DNA from: JAYPUA01 sp038133845
GTDB lineage: Bacteria; SAR324; NAC60-12
DNA length: 42,968 bases
Direction of reading: 5' to 3'
Assembly (NCBI GenBank): GCA_038133845.1
Contig: JAYPUA010000026.1
Location: 1-42,968, forward strand
Shown here in pieces: positions 8,239 to 16,569 of this stretch. The notes under the pieces are model-generated. The model was not told the DNA's origin and made no database searches. It worked only from the letters and a program-made list of their open reading frames with translations. Made by a program: the position numbers and the translations under genes. Position 1 is the first letter of the stretch; the number at the start of each line of letters is the position of its first letter.

Positions 8239-8592
8239 ATGAGCTCCACCAGCCCCATCACGACTCACATCCTGGATACCGCCTTGGGCAAACCTGCTGC
8301 AGGCGTCTCTGTCACCTTGAGCCGACAAGCTCCCGATCAGGCTTGGGAAACCTTGGGCCGTGGAGTCACCAATGCCGATGGACGGGTGACCGACCTGCTC
8401 CCTCCGGAACCGCGACTGCCCTCCGGAATCTACTGCGTCCACTTTGCCGTGGCCGAGTACTTCGAAGGCCAGGGGCAGGCCAGCTTCTACCCGGAGGTCG
8501 AGATCCGCTTCCACCTCGCCCATCCGGAGCAGCACTACCACATCCCGCTCCTGCTGAGCCCGTTTGGCTTCACCACCTATCGTGGAAGTTGA
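8239..8592 (+). CDS. uraH: 5-hydroxyisourate hydrolase (transthyretin-like)
   Basis: HIU hydrolase opens 5-hydroxyisourate, the product of urate oxidation, to OHCU on the way to allantoin. The 117-residue protein has the N-terminal signature I-T-T-H-I-L-D-T-A-L-G (His at 10), a conserved L-P-P-E region and the diagnostic C-terminal tetrapeptide Y-R-G-S. Length is typical and no signal peptide is evident, so it is cytosolic. The ATG follows an AGAGG site. It is seven bases upstream of an ABC ATPase gene, suggesting a purine-related transport and catabolism unit, but no urate oxidase, OHCU decarboxylase or xanthine dehydrogenase gene is in the window. Confidence 0.93.
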   Translation: MSSTSPITTHILDTALGKPAAGVSVTLSRQAPDQAWETLGRGVTNADGRVTDLLPPEPRLPSGIYCVHFAVAEYFEGQGQASFYPEVEIRFHLAHPEQHYHIPLLLSPFGFTTYRGS

Positions 8593-8599
8593 CCACTTC

Positions 8600-10171
8600 A
8601 TGAACACACCGCCCGTCCTGGAGCTTCGAGGCATCACCAAAGCCTTTCCCGGAGTTCTGGCCAACGACCACATCAACCTGGACCTCAGGCCTGGAGAGAT
8701 TCACACGATTCTCGGAGAGAACGGTGCCGGGAAGTCGACTCTGATGAGCATCATTGCCGGGCTCTACGCCCCGGATGAGGGAGAGATCCGCATGAGCGGT
8801 GAGCCGCGGCTGTTCCGGAATCCCAGGCAAGCCATCGAGCATGGAATCGGGATGGTCTTTCAGCACTTCATGCTGGTACGCAACCACACCGTCGCAGAGA
8901 ACATCATCCTCGGACAGCCGGGGGCACAGCATCTGGACTTCCATCAGATCAACCGAGAGATCCGGGAGATCAGCGAGCGCTACGACCTGCAGGTGGACCC
9001 TTCTCGCCGGGTCCGGGACCTCTCGGTGGGAGAGCAGCAGCGTGTAGAGATCGTCAAGGTGCTCTTTCGGGGCGCCCGAGTGCTGATTCTGGATGAACCG
9101 ACCGCAGTCCTCACTCCGCAGGAGTCGGAGGCGCTCTACCGGATCATGCAGCGCATGAGCCGCGAGGGGCAGTCGATCCTGTTCATCTCCCACAAGATGA
9201 AGGAGGTCATGGCGCTCTCCCACCGGATCACCATCATTCACCACGGACGGGTGATGGCGACCTTGAATCGTGAAGAGACCACTCCGGAAGCCCTGGCAGC
9301 GCTGATGATGGGGCATCAGCCGAAGCAGCAGCTGGACGAGGATGAAGCGGTGGTGCTGCAGGAGGCCCGAGCCGAGCGGGTGGCACACGAAACCGAAGAG
9401 CACGCCGGAGGAGCCGTCATTGTCCGGCTACAGGATGTGCATGCGGTCAACGACCTGGGACATCCCGCACTCAAGGGCGTGTCGCTGGAACTGTGCGAAG
9501 GGGAAGTCCTGGGGATGGCCGGGGTCTCTGGGAACGGGCAGAGCGAGCTGGCGGAAATCATCAGCGGGCTACGTGGGCTGACTTCTGGAGAGTTTCAGTT
9601 TGATCGAACACCGATCCTGCGTGCAGACGTGAACACGATGATTCAACAGGGAGTCGGCTACATCCCGGAAGACCGCAAGAAGTTCGGTGTGGCCTCCGGA
9701 ATGGACATTGCCCGGAACTTTCTGCTCCGTGATCTGCAGAACCAGGAGTTCTTTCAAGGGCCCTTGCTGCAGAATCGCTACATTCAGCGCTACGGTCTGG
9801 AAAAGATGAAGGCCTTTGACGTTCGGGCCCCTTCGGAGCGCACCCCGGTGGGGCTGCTCTCGGGAGGAAACATGCAGAAGGTCATTCTGGCCCGGGAAAC
9901 CTCCCGCCCTCTCCGCGTCCTGCTTGCCTGCCAGCCCACCCGCGGACTCGACATCCACGCGACCCGGTTTATTCGGGAAGAGATCCAAAAGGGGCGCGAT
10001 CGTGGCCTTGCCGTGCTCTGGGTCTCAGAGGATCTGGACGAGCTGATGCTGGTGTCCGACCGCATTGCCGTGATTTTTGACGGGCGGATTGTCGGTACGG
10101 TTCACCGGGCCGAAGCGTCTGTACCTCAAATTGGCCGGATGATGACCGGGATGGAGTCGTCCTCTCCATGA
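8600..10171 (+). CDS. ABC transporter ATPase, nucleoside/simple-sugar type, two ATPase domains
   Basis: This 523-residue protein has two fused ATPase domains, as in the RbsA/NupO/YufO group that energises sugar or nucleoside (BMP-lipoprotein) uptake. Domain 1 has Walker A G-E-N-G-A-G-K-S-T (39-47), G-M-V-F-Q-H-F-M-L-V, signature L-S-V-G-E-Q-Q (141-147) and L-I-L-D-E-P-T. Domain 2 has the degenerate G-V-S-G-N-G-Q loop normal for this group, then L-S-G-G-N and C-Q-P-T-R-G-L-D. The Q-H-F-M-L-V stretch favours the nucleoside/BMP subgroup. I chose the ATG at 8600; the frame is open from a TTG at 8564 inside uraH. The matching permeases and binding protein are not in the window. Confidence 0.88.
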   Translation: MNTPPVLELRGITKAFPGVLANDHINLDLRPGEIHTILGENGAGKSTLMSIIAGLYAPDEGEIRMSGEPRLFRNPRQAIEHGIGMVFQHFMLVRNHTVAENIILGQPGAQHLDFHQINREIREISERYDLQVDPSRRVRDLSVGEQQRVEIVKVLFRGARVLILDEPTAVLTPQESEALYRIMQRMSREGQSILFISHKMKEVMALSHRITIIHHGRVMATLNREETTPEALAALMMGHQPKQQLDEDEAVVLQEARAERVAHETEEHAGGAVIVRLQDVHAVNDLGHPALKGVSLELCEGEVLGMAGVSGNGQSELAEIISGLRGLTSGEFQFDRTPILRADVNTMIQQGVGYIPEDRKKFGVASGMDIARNFLLRDLQNQEFFQGPLLQNRYIQRYGLEKMKAFDVRAPSERTPVGLLSGGNMQKVILARETSRPLRVLLACQPTRGLDIHATRFIREEIQKGRDRGLAVLWVSEDLDELMLVSDRIAVIFDGRIVGTVHRAEASVPQIGRMMTGMESSSP

Positions 10172-10250
10172 AGTGCCGCTTCTTCGGGAGCGGTTGCCAC
10201 AGGGCTCTTTCCAAAAACGACTCCTCTCTCAGTGCTCCTGAAATTCATTG

Positions 10251-11564
10251 ATGTCTGAACCATTTTTAGCCTTCCGGCAAAGGCTGGACCTGCTCTTCCG
10301 TCCGGAAGGAACCCTGTTCTACGGATGGAAGATCGTAGGCGTCGGAATCCTGGTGCAGTATCTGGGATCACTCCTCTGGATGCAGGCCTACGGGGCATAC
10401 ACGGTCTTGCTCCAGGAAGAGTTTGGGTGGAGCATGACGACGCTTTCCGTGGCTTTTGCTTTGACTCGGATTGAGAGCGGGCTGCTGGGACCACTGCAGG
10501 GCTGGCTGGTCGACCGTTACGGACCCCGAAAGGTTCTGAGCGTCGGGATGGTCCTGTTCGGGGGGGGAATGTTTTTTCTGGCCCTGACCGAAACCGTCGT
10601 CTCGTACTACGTGGCGGTGGTGTTCATCTCTCTGGGCGCAAGCCTGGGCGGCTTCCACACGCTGATGGTGGCCATTGTGCACTGGTTCAGTCGACACCGG
10701 ACCAAGGCGGTGGCCTGGACTCAGATGGGCTATGCCTTCGGCGGGCTGAGCATCCCGATGCTCGCCTTTGCTCTCGAACAGTTCGGGTGGAGGATGGTGG
10801 CCACAGGCTCCGGAGTGATTCTGTTTTTGATCGGTCTTCCGCTGGTGCAGTACATTCGGCATGACCCGGAAGAGGTGGGCGAGAAGGTCGATGGCATTCG
10901 CTCCGAAAGGCTGCTGCAGAGTACCTCCGGGAGCAAGGAGGCTCATTCGATGACCTGGAGGGAGGCGTTGAAAACTCCGGCCTTCTGGCTGATCTCGGCA
11001 GGGCACGGAATTGCCTTGCTGACGGTCTCTACCGTCATTGTGCACCTCATCCCCTTCCTCACAAGGAGCTTTGAGATGAGCTTGACCACAGCCGGTGTCG
11101 TCTTCGGGACGGTCAGCACATTCCAGTTTGTCGGGCAGTTGTTCGGAGGGTACCTCGGAGACCGCTTTGACAAGCGCCTGCTCTGCGTTGGCTGCATGCT
11201 GGCCCACGGGTCCGGGCTGCTCATTCTGGTTTACTTTGAGAGCCTCTGGATGACCCTGCTTTTCTCCCTGCTGCATGGGTTGGCCTGGGGAATTCGCGGC
11301 CCCTTGATGGTCGCACTGCGCGCAGACTACTTCGGCTCAAAATCGTTTGGGCTGATCATGGGAATCTCCTCCATGATCGTGATGCTGGGGACCATGGGGG
11401 GACCGGTGATTTCCGGAGTCATGGTGGACCACTTTGGCGATTATCGTCTGGCCTTTCAGGGGATTGCGCTCTCGGCTTCAATCGGAGCCGTTTGCTTCTG
11501 GGCCGCACGAAAGCCCAAGCGTGATGAACTGGAGGAGGAGGGAAAAGGAGAGGAGAGGGGCTGA
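10251..11564 (+). CDS. MFS transporter
   Basis: This is a 437-residue major facilitator with about 12 transmembrane helices. It has the conserved loop 2-3 motif (G-W-L-V-D-R-Y-G-P-R-K-V) and its second-half counterpart (G-Y-L-G-D-R-F-D-K-R). The N-terminal F-Y-G-W-K-I-V-G and overall pattern resemble the oxalate/formate and monocarboxylate type transporters, but the substrate is unknown. The ATG at 10251 directly follows an in-frame TTG. It lies 79 bases after the ABC ATPase gene on the same strand, so it may belong to the uraH unit and carry a purine breakdown product; this is inference from position. Confidence 0.85.
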   Translation: MSEPFLAFRQRLDLLFRPEGTLFYGWKIVGVGILVQYLGSLLWMQAYGAYTVLLQEEFGWSMTTLSVAFALTRIESGLLGPLQGWLVDRYGPRKVLSVGMVLFGGGMFFLALTETVVSYYVAVVFISLGASLGGFHTLMVAIVHWFSRHRTKAVAWTQMGYAFGGLSIPMLAFALEQFGWRMVATGSGVILFLIGLPLVQYIRHDPEEVGEKVDGIRSERLLQSTSGSKEAHSMTWREALKTPAFWLISAGHGIALLTVSTVIVHLIPFLTRSFEMSLTTAGVVFGTVSTFQFVGQLFGGYLGDRFDKRLLCVGCMLAHGSGLLILVYFESLWMTLLFSLLHGLAWGIRGPLMVALRADYFGSKSFGLIMGISSMIVMLGTMGGPVISGVMVDHFGDYRLAFQGIALSASIGAVCFWAARKPKRDELEEEGKGEERG

Positions 11565-11567
11565 AGA

Positions 11568-11596
11568 GGACCGGAGGCAGGGAACACCTCCGGTCC
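11568..11596. terminator. bidirectional hairpin between MFS gene and flgE
   Basis: A perfect 10-base-pair inverted repeat (11568-11577 with 11587-11596, nine-base loop) fills most of the 43-base gap between two convergent genes. It is GC-rich and lacks T runs on both sides. Its position suits a shared terminator. Confidence 0.6.
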
Positions 11597-11607
11597 GATC
11601 AGAGCGC

Positions 11608-13095
11608 TTAGCGCTTCATGTTGACCAGTTCCGTGATCATCTCATCGGATGTGGTCACCGTCTTGGCGTTGGCCTGGAAGGCCCGCTGAGACTCGATCAT
11701 CTTGACGAACTCGTTGGAGAGGTCGACGTTCGACTGCTCCAGACTCATGCTCCGGATCTCTCCAAAACCGGCAGTTGCCGCCTGACCGGTGACCTTCTTT
11801 CCGGCCCCTTGGGTCTCCTGAAGCAGGTTGTCCCCAACCTGAGCCAACTTGCCCGGGTTGTCGAACTTCGTCAGAACGATCCGACCGATTGGGCGGGTGT
11901 ATCCGGAGTCAAACACCCCGATCACGGTTCCATCGGACTGTACGGAGATGTTCTCCAGCGTTCCGGAAGAGTTCCCGTCCGCACTTGCCTGAATCACGTT
12001 GTATTTCCCGGCGAACTGGGTGATGCCGTCCAAGCCGGTCCGAGGATCGGTAGGATCATCCGGGTTGAAGCCGTCTCCAAGGTGTAACCCAAGGACGACG
12101 GGGTCCTCGCCATTGAACGGCACGGCAAACTGAGGAACACCGGTTTCAGGATCCACCGGTTGTGGTACGAGCCGAGGCGGTCCTCCTGGGAGAGGCTGCC
12201 CGGTGGCTGGATCCACACCGCCCGGCTGCGCTTCAAAGGAGCCGCTGGTTGCAGCAATGAGCTTCCCATCGTCGGTGAACTGCAGGAAGCCTCCGCCGAC
12301 AGCGACCTGAGTTCCGGGCATCTGTCCCAGAGAGGCGCCGTCAAACATCATGTAGTACTCCCACTGGTTTCGTACTCCGGTTCCAGGGATCGGTAGCCCT
12401 GTGGTGGCGTCCACCTGCTCCGGGAGATCCGGACGTTTGCGGAAGGCAACGGTCGCGGTGTGGGTGTTCCCGTATTGATCGTAGACGGTGGTCGAGGTGG
12501 CAAAGTTGTACATCGAATCCCGGACGTTCGTCGGATCGAGAGGCACATCCTTGACAATGGCATTGGCGTCCAGGTTTGCCGCGACGCGAATGCCGGTCCC
12601 GTTTCGACCATCTCCAGAGGGAGACGGAGGATCGACCAGGCCCAGGACCTTCAGCGAACCAGGCAGGCCTTTGCTCTCTCCGGTATTCCGGTCGACCTCC
12701 AGAGCCTGCACGCGCAATCCTCTGGGAGTCGAGAGGAAGCCTTCCTTGTCATAGGAAAACTGCCCGTTCCGGGTATAAAACTCCTTGGCGGTGGCCGGGT
12801 CGACCACGGTGAAATATCCTCCACCGCCAATAGCCATGTCCGTGGTCATGGAGGTGGTTTCAAAGGCTCCCTGGGTGAACTCCTGTTCCACTGCCCCAAT
12901 TTTGACCCCGTTGGTGACCTGGGTGAAACTGCCCCCCTGAGGGTACGTGTTTCCCATCAGGTCTTCAAAGGCAACGACGTTGCGCTTGAACCCGTAGGTG
13001 TTGACGTTGGCGATGTTGTTACCGATCACCTGCATCGCCTTACCTTGGGTCTTTACCCCGCTGGCCCCGGTTTGTAGCGATCCGAGAAGAGCCAT
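11608..13095 (-). CDS. flgE: flagellar hook protein FlgE
   Basis: FlgE builds the hook joining rod to filament. The 495-residue protein has the N-terminal rod-hook helix (M-x-x-L-x-x-x-x-x-G, then G-N-N-I-A-N-V-N-T-Y-G-F-K) and the M-A-I-G-G-G-G-Y-F-T-V segment near 88-98. Its C-terminus contains L-E-Q-S-N-V-D-L-S-N-E-F-V-K-M-I. The central variable region holds three V-D-x-x-T-G-x-P elements at about 228-235, 294-301 and 314-321. The ATG has a good AAGGAG site. It is the last gene of the fliJ-motE-fliK-flgD-flgE series and ends at a shared hairpin. Confidence 0.95.
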   Translation of the reverse strand: MALLGSLQTGASGVKTQGKAMQVIGNNIANVNTYGFKRNVVAFEDLMGNTYPQGGSFTQVTNGVKIGAVEQEFTQGAFETTSMTTDMAIGGGGYFTVVDPATAKEFYTRNGQFSYDKEGFLSTPRGLRVQALEVDRNTGESKGLPGSLKVLGLVDPPSPSGDGRNGTGIRVAANLDANAIVKDVPLDPTNVRDSMYNFATSTTVYDQYGNTHTATVAFRKRPDLPEQVDATTGLPIPGTGVRNQWEYYMMFDGASLGQMPGTQVAVGGGFLQFTDDGKLIAATSGSFEAQPGGVDPATGQPLPGGPPRLVPQPVDPETGVPQFAVPFNGEDPVVLGLHLGDGFNPDDPTDPRTGLDGITQFAGKYNVIQASADGNSSGTLENISVQSDGTVIGVFDSGYTRPIGRIVLTKFDNPGKLAQVGDNLLQETQGAGKKVTGQAATAGFGEIRSMSLEQSNVDLSNEFVKMIESQRAFQANAKTVTTSDEMITELVNMKR

Positions 13096-13126
13096 GAAAG
13101 TCTCCTTATTGCGTTCTTGAGTTTAT

Positions 13127-13142
13127 CCTGCGCAAGCGCAGG
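13127..13142 (-). other. small hairpin between flgD and flgE
   Basis: The 16-base inverted repeat CCTGCG-CAAG-CGCAGG lies in the 62-base spacer between the flgD stop and the flgE ribosome-binding site. There is no T run, so it more likely marks an RNA processing or stability element than a terminator. Function is inferred from position only. Confidence 0.3.
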
Positions 13143-13157
13143 GGAAGAAAGTGGGCA

Positions 13158-13949
13158 TCACCCCTGTTCGTCATCCAGGCGGAGAACTCCGGGAACCGGA
13201 GCCATGGGCTTGGGCTGAAGCTCCTGCCTCAAGGGCAGTGGGGTGATGTCATCAAAGCGTCTGCTGGAGCGATTGCTCACTCCCATGATGCTGTTTGCCG
13301 GCATCCACTCGCCGTTGATCTGGATGAGTGGGTTGTCGTCGTCCAGGCGAATCATGGCGACCTGACCGGCCTTGCTCAGCTTAACGTTAATCTGTTCGCC
13401 ACCACTGGTTTTGGCCACCAGGTCAAAGCGGTAGTCTCCGTCCGGGAGTTGATCTCCTTCGGTGTCCAGCCCATCCCATGTGAACTCATGAGAGCCTCGC
13501 GCCCGGGCTTCCAGGTCAACGCGGCGCACCAACTCTCCATTCTGATCCAGAATGTGCAGAACCACTTCATCGGCATCCCCCTCCAGAGAGTAGGAAAGCG
13601 GTGTGGCTGTCCCATTCTGCAGAGCAAGGGACCGAGATCCAACCTCCACGTCCTTGCCAATCAGGCTGCTGGCTCCAGCCCAGGCGCTTTGACGCTGCAG
13701 CTTCATCAGGTCGGCGACTTGAGCGTTGAGGTTCTGCAGCTGCTCCACTGTGGAGAGCGAGGCCATCTGCTGCATCATGTTCTCAGTGTCCATCGGGTCC
13801 ATCGGGTCCTGATGAGACATCTGCGTCATCAGCAAGTTGAGAAAATCCTGCTTTCCCAACTGCTTGCCGTCGCCGCTGCTGCTGGCTGCGGCTTGACGCT
13901 GTGAGGTTGCGGCTTGCTGAAGTGCCTGATCGACTTGATTGACGTTCAT
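13158..13949 (-). CDS. flgD: flagellar hook capping protein FlgD
   Basis: FlgD caps the growing hook and is needed for FlgE polymerisation. The 263-residue protein has the conserved N-terminal block L-G-K-Q-D-F-L-N-L-L-M-T-Q-M, Q-D-P-M-D-P-M-D and a following helix. Next come a Tudor/FnIII-like region (about 90-200) with W-D-G-L-D-T-E-G-D and L-P-D-G-D-Y-R-F, and a charged tail. It starts nine bases after fliK ends (8-base spacer) and lies upstream of flgE, the usual arrangement. Confidence 0.94.
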   Translation of the reverse strand: MNVNQVDQALQQAATSQRQAAASSSGDGKQLGKQDFLNLLMTQMSHQDPMDPMDTENMMQQMASLSTVEQLQNLNAQVADLMKLQRQSAWAGASSLIGKDVEVGSRSLALQNGTATPLSYSLEGDADEVVLHILDQNGELVRRVDLEARARGSHEFTWDGLDTEGDQLPDGDYRFDLVAKTSGGEQINVKLSKAGQVAMIRLDDDNPLIQINGEWMPANSIMGVSNRSSRRFDDITPLPLRQELQPKPMAPVPGVLRLDDEQG

Positions 13950-13957
13950 GAGGTTTC

Positions 13958-15370
13958 TTAGATGTACAGGTTCAGACCGGAATCTCCGCCCGATCTTACG
14001 CGGGTGGCCGGTGCGGCAGAGTTGACGCTGCTGGTATCTGCCGAGGCTCTGCGGGCAGCGGTCATCTGCTCCAACTGCTCCTGGCGTGCCTGCTGCTGCT
14101 CAAAGGTCCCGGACTGTTCCTGGCCGACGTTTACGTTCATGCTCAGGTCCCGGTAGTTGAGGTCCTGCTGCGTGACGCGGTTGCGGAGCAGGTCAAAGCC
14201 GGACTCGACGATTTGCTTGGCGGCAGGATTGTCGACCTGAAGGTCCAAGATCAGCTCTCCTCCCTGCTGACGCACTTTCATGACCATCTTGCCCAGGTGC
14301 TCCGGTTCCAACTGAACGGTCATCTCCTGGACGTCTCCGTCACGCATGTTCCGGACGCGGGTCATCACCTGGTTGAAGTCGAAAGGCAGATCAAGGACTT
14401 GGGGCCGACTGGGGGCCTGTGCAGAGGTGATGGACTCTCCGCGAGCTTCAGTAAGCGCGGTCCCGAACGCCTGAGCTTGCTGGGCATTTTGAGAGCGGAT
14501 TTCAGTCTCTCGGGAGGCAAGATCATCCAGAGCCTCTGCGGGCGTGCTGATCGTTCCAATCTGCTGGGATACGGAGGTGCCGTTCAAGGCGTCCTGGGTG
14601 GCCATGGCGACAGTGCTTGTCGTCTTGAAACCAGCCTCTGGAGCAAACTGCTCGGTAGGATCGGTCGCCTGAAACTTTGTTGAGGTGCGGTCGCTGATCA
14701 ACTCCTGAATGCGCTGATTCTGGGTCCGGAACTCATGGAGGTTCTCCAAAGGAGACTCCTCGGAGTTTTTTCCGGGCTGCTTCATGACCATCTGTCGAAT
14801 CACGGCCGAGACGTCAGGCTGAGACTCTGCCTCGGTAGCAGTGTCTTCCACTTGGGCGAAGAGTTGCTCCACGATTCCGGGGGCCGCTCGATCCGGGCTG
14901 GACTGCGGGTCAACACGAGGCTCGGCGCCCTCCAGGACGACCTGGGTTGCCTCCAAGGGGGTTGCATTTCTCAGAATGTCCTGACGCAGAAGGTTGGCCT
15001 CTTCCATGGAGAACTCCTCTCCGGGGACTACGACAAACTCTTCTCCCAGGAGGGGGTTCAGGCCAGGCTGTGCAGAGACCGCTCCGGGGACTACGACAAA
15101 CTCTTCTTCCAGTTCGGAGGCAGCTGCTTCGCCCAGTCGGGTCTCCAACTCCAACTCATCAAACAGCGCGAGTTCTTCAGGAAGCAACCCTGCCTCCATT
15201 TCAGCGGAAGCCTCATCCATGAGTCCTGCTGTCAAAGTTTCCTGACCCTCTTCAGGAGCCCCGTTTGCTCCAAGGAGGCCCTCAAAGCCTGTGCCGGCTT
15301 CCTGTCCGGCTTTCTTGGAGGTCCTTGCTCCAGATTCGGAGGCTGGGGTGCTATTGACCAGTGGTATCAT
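13958..15370 (-). CDS. fliK: flagellar hook-length control protein FliK
   Basis: FliK is the secreted ruler that stops hook growth and switches export to filament substrates. The 470-residue protein has a long, acidic, low-complexity ruler region (about 1-320). A compact C-terminal Flg_hook domain (about 330-420) follows, with V-Q-L-E-P-E-H-L-G-K-M-V-M-K-V, L-I-L-D-L-Q-V-D and a Q-D-L-N-Y-R-D-L segment. The N-terminal part contains a tandem in-frame repeat of E-E-F-V-V-V-P-G (21-residue unit). The gene starts two bases after the motE stop and precedes flgD, as in the classic fliJ-ylxF-fliK-flgD-flgE order of Bacillus. Confidence 0.9.
   Translation of the reverse strand: MIPLVNSTPASESGARTSKKAGQEAGTGFEGLLGANGAPEEGQETLTAGLMDEASAEMEAGLLPEELALFDELELETRLGEAAASELEEEFVVVPGAVSAQPGLNPLLGEEFVVVPGEEFSMEEANLLRQDILRNATPLEATQVVLEGAEPRVDPQSSPDRAAPGIVEQLFAQVEDTATEAESQPDVSAVIRQMVMKQPGKNSEESPLENLHEFRTQNQRIQELISDRTSTKFQATDPTEQFAPEAGFKTTSTVAMATQDALNGTSVSQQIGTISTPAEALDDLASRETEIRSQNAQQAQAFGTALTEARGESITSAQAPSRPQVLDLPFDFNQVMTRVRNMRDGDVQEMTVQLEPEHLGKMVMKVRQQGGELILDLQVDNPAAKQIVESGFDLLRNRVTQQDLNYRDLSMNVNVGQEQSGTFEQQQARQEQLEQMTAARRASADTSSVNSAAPATRVRSGGDSGLNLYI
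15019..15107 (-). repeat. 26-base direct repeat inside fliK
   Basis: Bases 15019-15044 recur exactly at 15082-15107. The offset is 63 bases, a whole number of codons, so the repeat encodes E-E-F-V-V-V-P-G twice in frame. It looks like a recent tandem duplication in the ruler region. Confidence 0.9.
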
Positions 15371-15372
15371 GC

Positions 15373-15966
15373 TTATTGTTTGCTGGCGATTTCTGCGATC
15401 AGTTCAGCAGATTGAGTGGCTCCCATATTGGAAAGTACTTCAGAAGCCTGTTTGTCCTTCATGCGCATCAGGATGTTGACTGCGACCTTGCGGTCCAGGT
15501 TGGCGATGGACTGGGCAGCGGTGGCAGCGTCCATCTTGGAATAGAAGGCGACTGCTTTGTCCAGCATCTCATTGTCCTGAGCTTTCTTCGTCTCAATGTT
15601 GCGCTCGATTTCCTGCTGGATGGTCTCCAACTGAGCGATTTGGCGCTGAATGTCCTCCTGCAACGCCTTGAGTTGAGTTTCTCTGCGATCCAACTCCGTC
15701 TCACGCATCCGCATGCGGTCTTGCTGCTCGGCAAGACGAGTCAGGATCTGTTTTTCTGTCTCGGTAAACTCGCGTTTTTGCTGCGCAGGGTCCGCGCTTG
15801 GTGGCGGCGATGCACAGAATTCAAGGCCGTAGTCCCGGCACAAGTCCCCGAACATTTGGGAAACCTCATCCACTGAGGTCGGTATGCTATAAGCGGGCCT
15901 TGCGGGGGAAATCACCACAAGCCCGAGAGACAACATACTGATAAACAAAATTTTATTCACATTCAC
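15373..15966 (-). CDS. motE: MotE/YlxF-like flagellar chaperone protein
   Basis: This protein lies between fliJ and fliK, where MotE (YlxF in Bacillus) is found; MotE proteins support stator assembly. From the chosen start it has about 197 residues. It begins with an N-terminal hydrophobic signal or anchor (I-L-F-I-S-M-L-S-L-G-L-V-V-I-S), then a charged coiled coil (L-A-E-Q-Q-D-R-M-R-M-R onward). The C-terminal MgtE-N-like helical domain includes F-Y-S-K-M-D-A-A-T-A-A, D-R-K-V-A-V-N-I-L-M-R-M and L-S-N-M-G. The frame is open up to an ATG at 16083 inside fliJ, but that would bury the signal 40 residues in. I prefer GTG at 15966 (or 15960); start confidence is moderate. Confidence 0.78.
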   Translation of the reverse strand: MNVNKILFISMLSLGLVVISPARPAYSIPTSVDEVSQMFGDLCRDYGLEFCASPPPSADPAQQKREFTETEKQILTRLAEQQDRMRMRETELDRRETQLKALQEDIQRQIAQLETIQQEIERNIETKKAQDNEMLDKAVAFYSKMDAATAAQSIANLDRKVAVNILMRMKDKQASEVLSNMGATQSAELIAEIASKQ

Positions 15967-16033
15967 CGTAAACTGCTCACTTCTTGTCAAAGGCCAAGAC
16001 CCACCTGTTCGTTTGAGGAAGGCAGAAAAAAAA

Positions 16034-16477
16034 TCATGTCGACTGTCGGTAGCGACGCAAGTTCTGGGCAATTTCATCCGCACTGACTCGCTCCTGCCGC
16101 TCCATCTCTTCGTAATGCTCCCGCTCCTGCTTCTCCTTGAGGATTTCCAAGACCCGCTTCTTCTGGCTGGCTCGGGTCAACTCTTGCCGTTTGAGGGCGA
16201 CAACCTGCTGCTGTCGACGCAGGTGTTCATCAGTGACTTCCAAAATGCGTTCCAGACGACGCTCAAAGTGCTGACTCATCTGCAATTCCATGACCGTGAA
16301 GCCCTGCTGCTTGGCCTGGTTGGTCCGGCTCAGGTTGTCTGCCATCGCCTCTTGAACCAGGTCTTGCTGCCGCTGAATCCGTTGCTCGGCCTGCAGCTCT
16401 TCGGCCAAGGCCTTTTGGTACATTTTTTCGAGACGCTCACGGACTTTGAGCGCGGTTTGCAGGCTGAATCGAGGCAT
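16034..16477 (-). CDS. fliJ: flagellar export chaperone FliJ
   Basis: FliJ is the coiled-coil stalk of the flagellar export ATPase FliI. The 147-residue protein is highly charged and almost entirely helical with heptad patterns. It starts M-P-R-F-S-L-Q-T-A-L-K-V-R-E-R-L, the family N-terminus, and ends R-R-Y-R-Q-S-T. It is the first flagellar gene of this series, 92 bases after the rlmB stop. FliI is not in the window, although it often sits upstream of fliJ. The ATG is the only good start. Confidence 0.88.
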   Translation of the reverse strand: MPRFSLQTALKVRERLEKMYQKALAEELQAEQRIQRQQDLVQEAMADNLSRTNQAKQQGFTVMELQMSQHFERRLERILEVTDEHLRRQQQVVALKRQELTRASQKKRVLEILKEKQEREHYEEMERQERVSADEIAQNLRRYRQST

Positions 16478-16569
16478 AAAGGCTCATTGAGGACGAAAGG
16501 GTGTGCTCTGGTCAAAGAGGCAGAGTGGCGAGAGTGATGCAAATTCTTTGCAAGCCCCAGAGGAGGGCT

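Noticed and set aside
16478..16569. Possible sigma-54 promoter before fliJ
   Set aside because: TTGC-like boxes are present on the minus strand, but no GG and GC pair has the required 10-base spacing.
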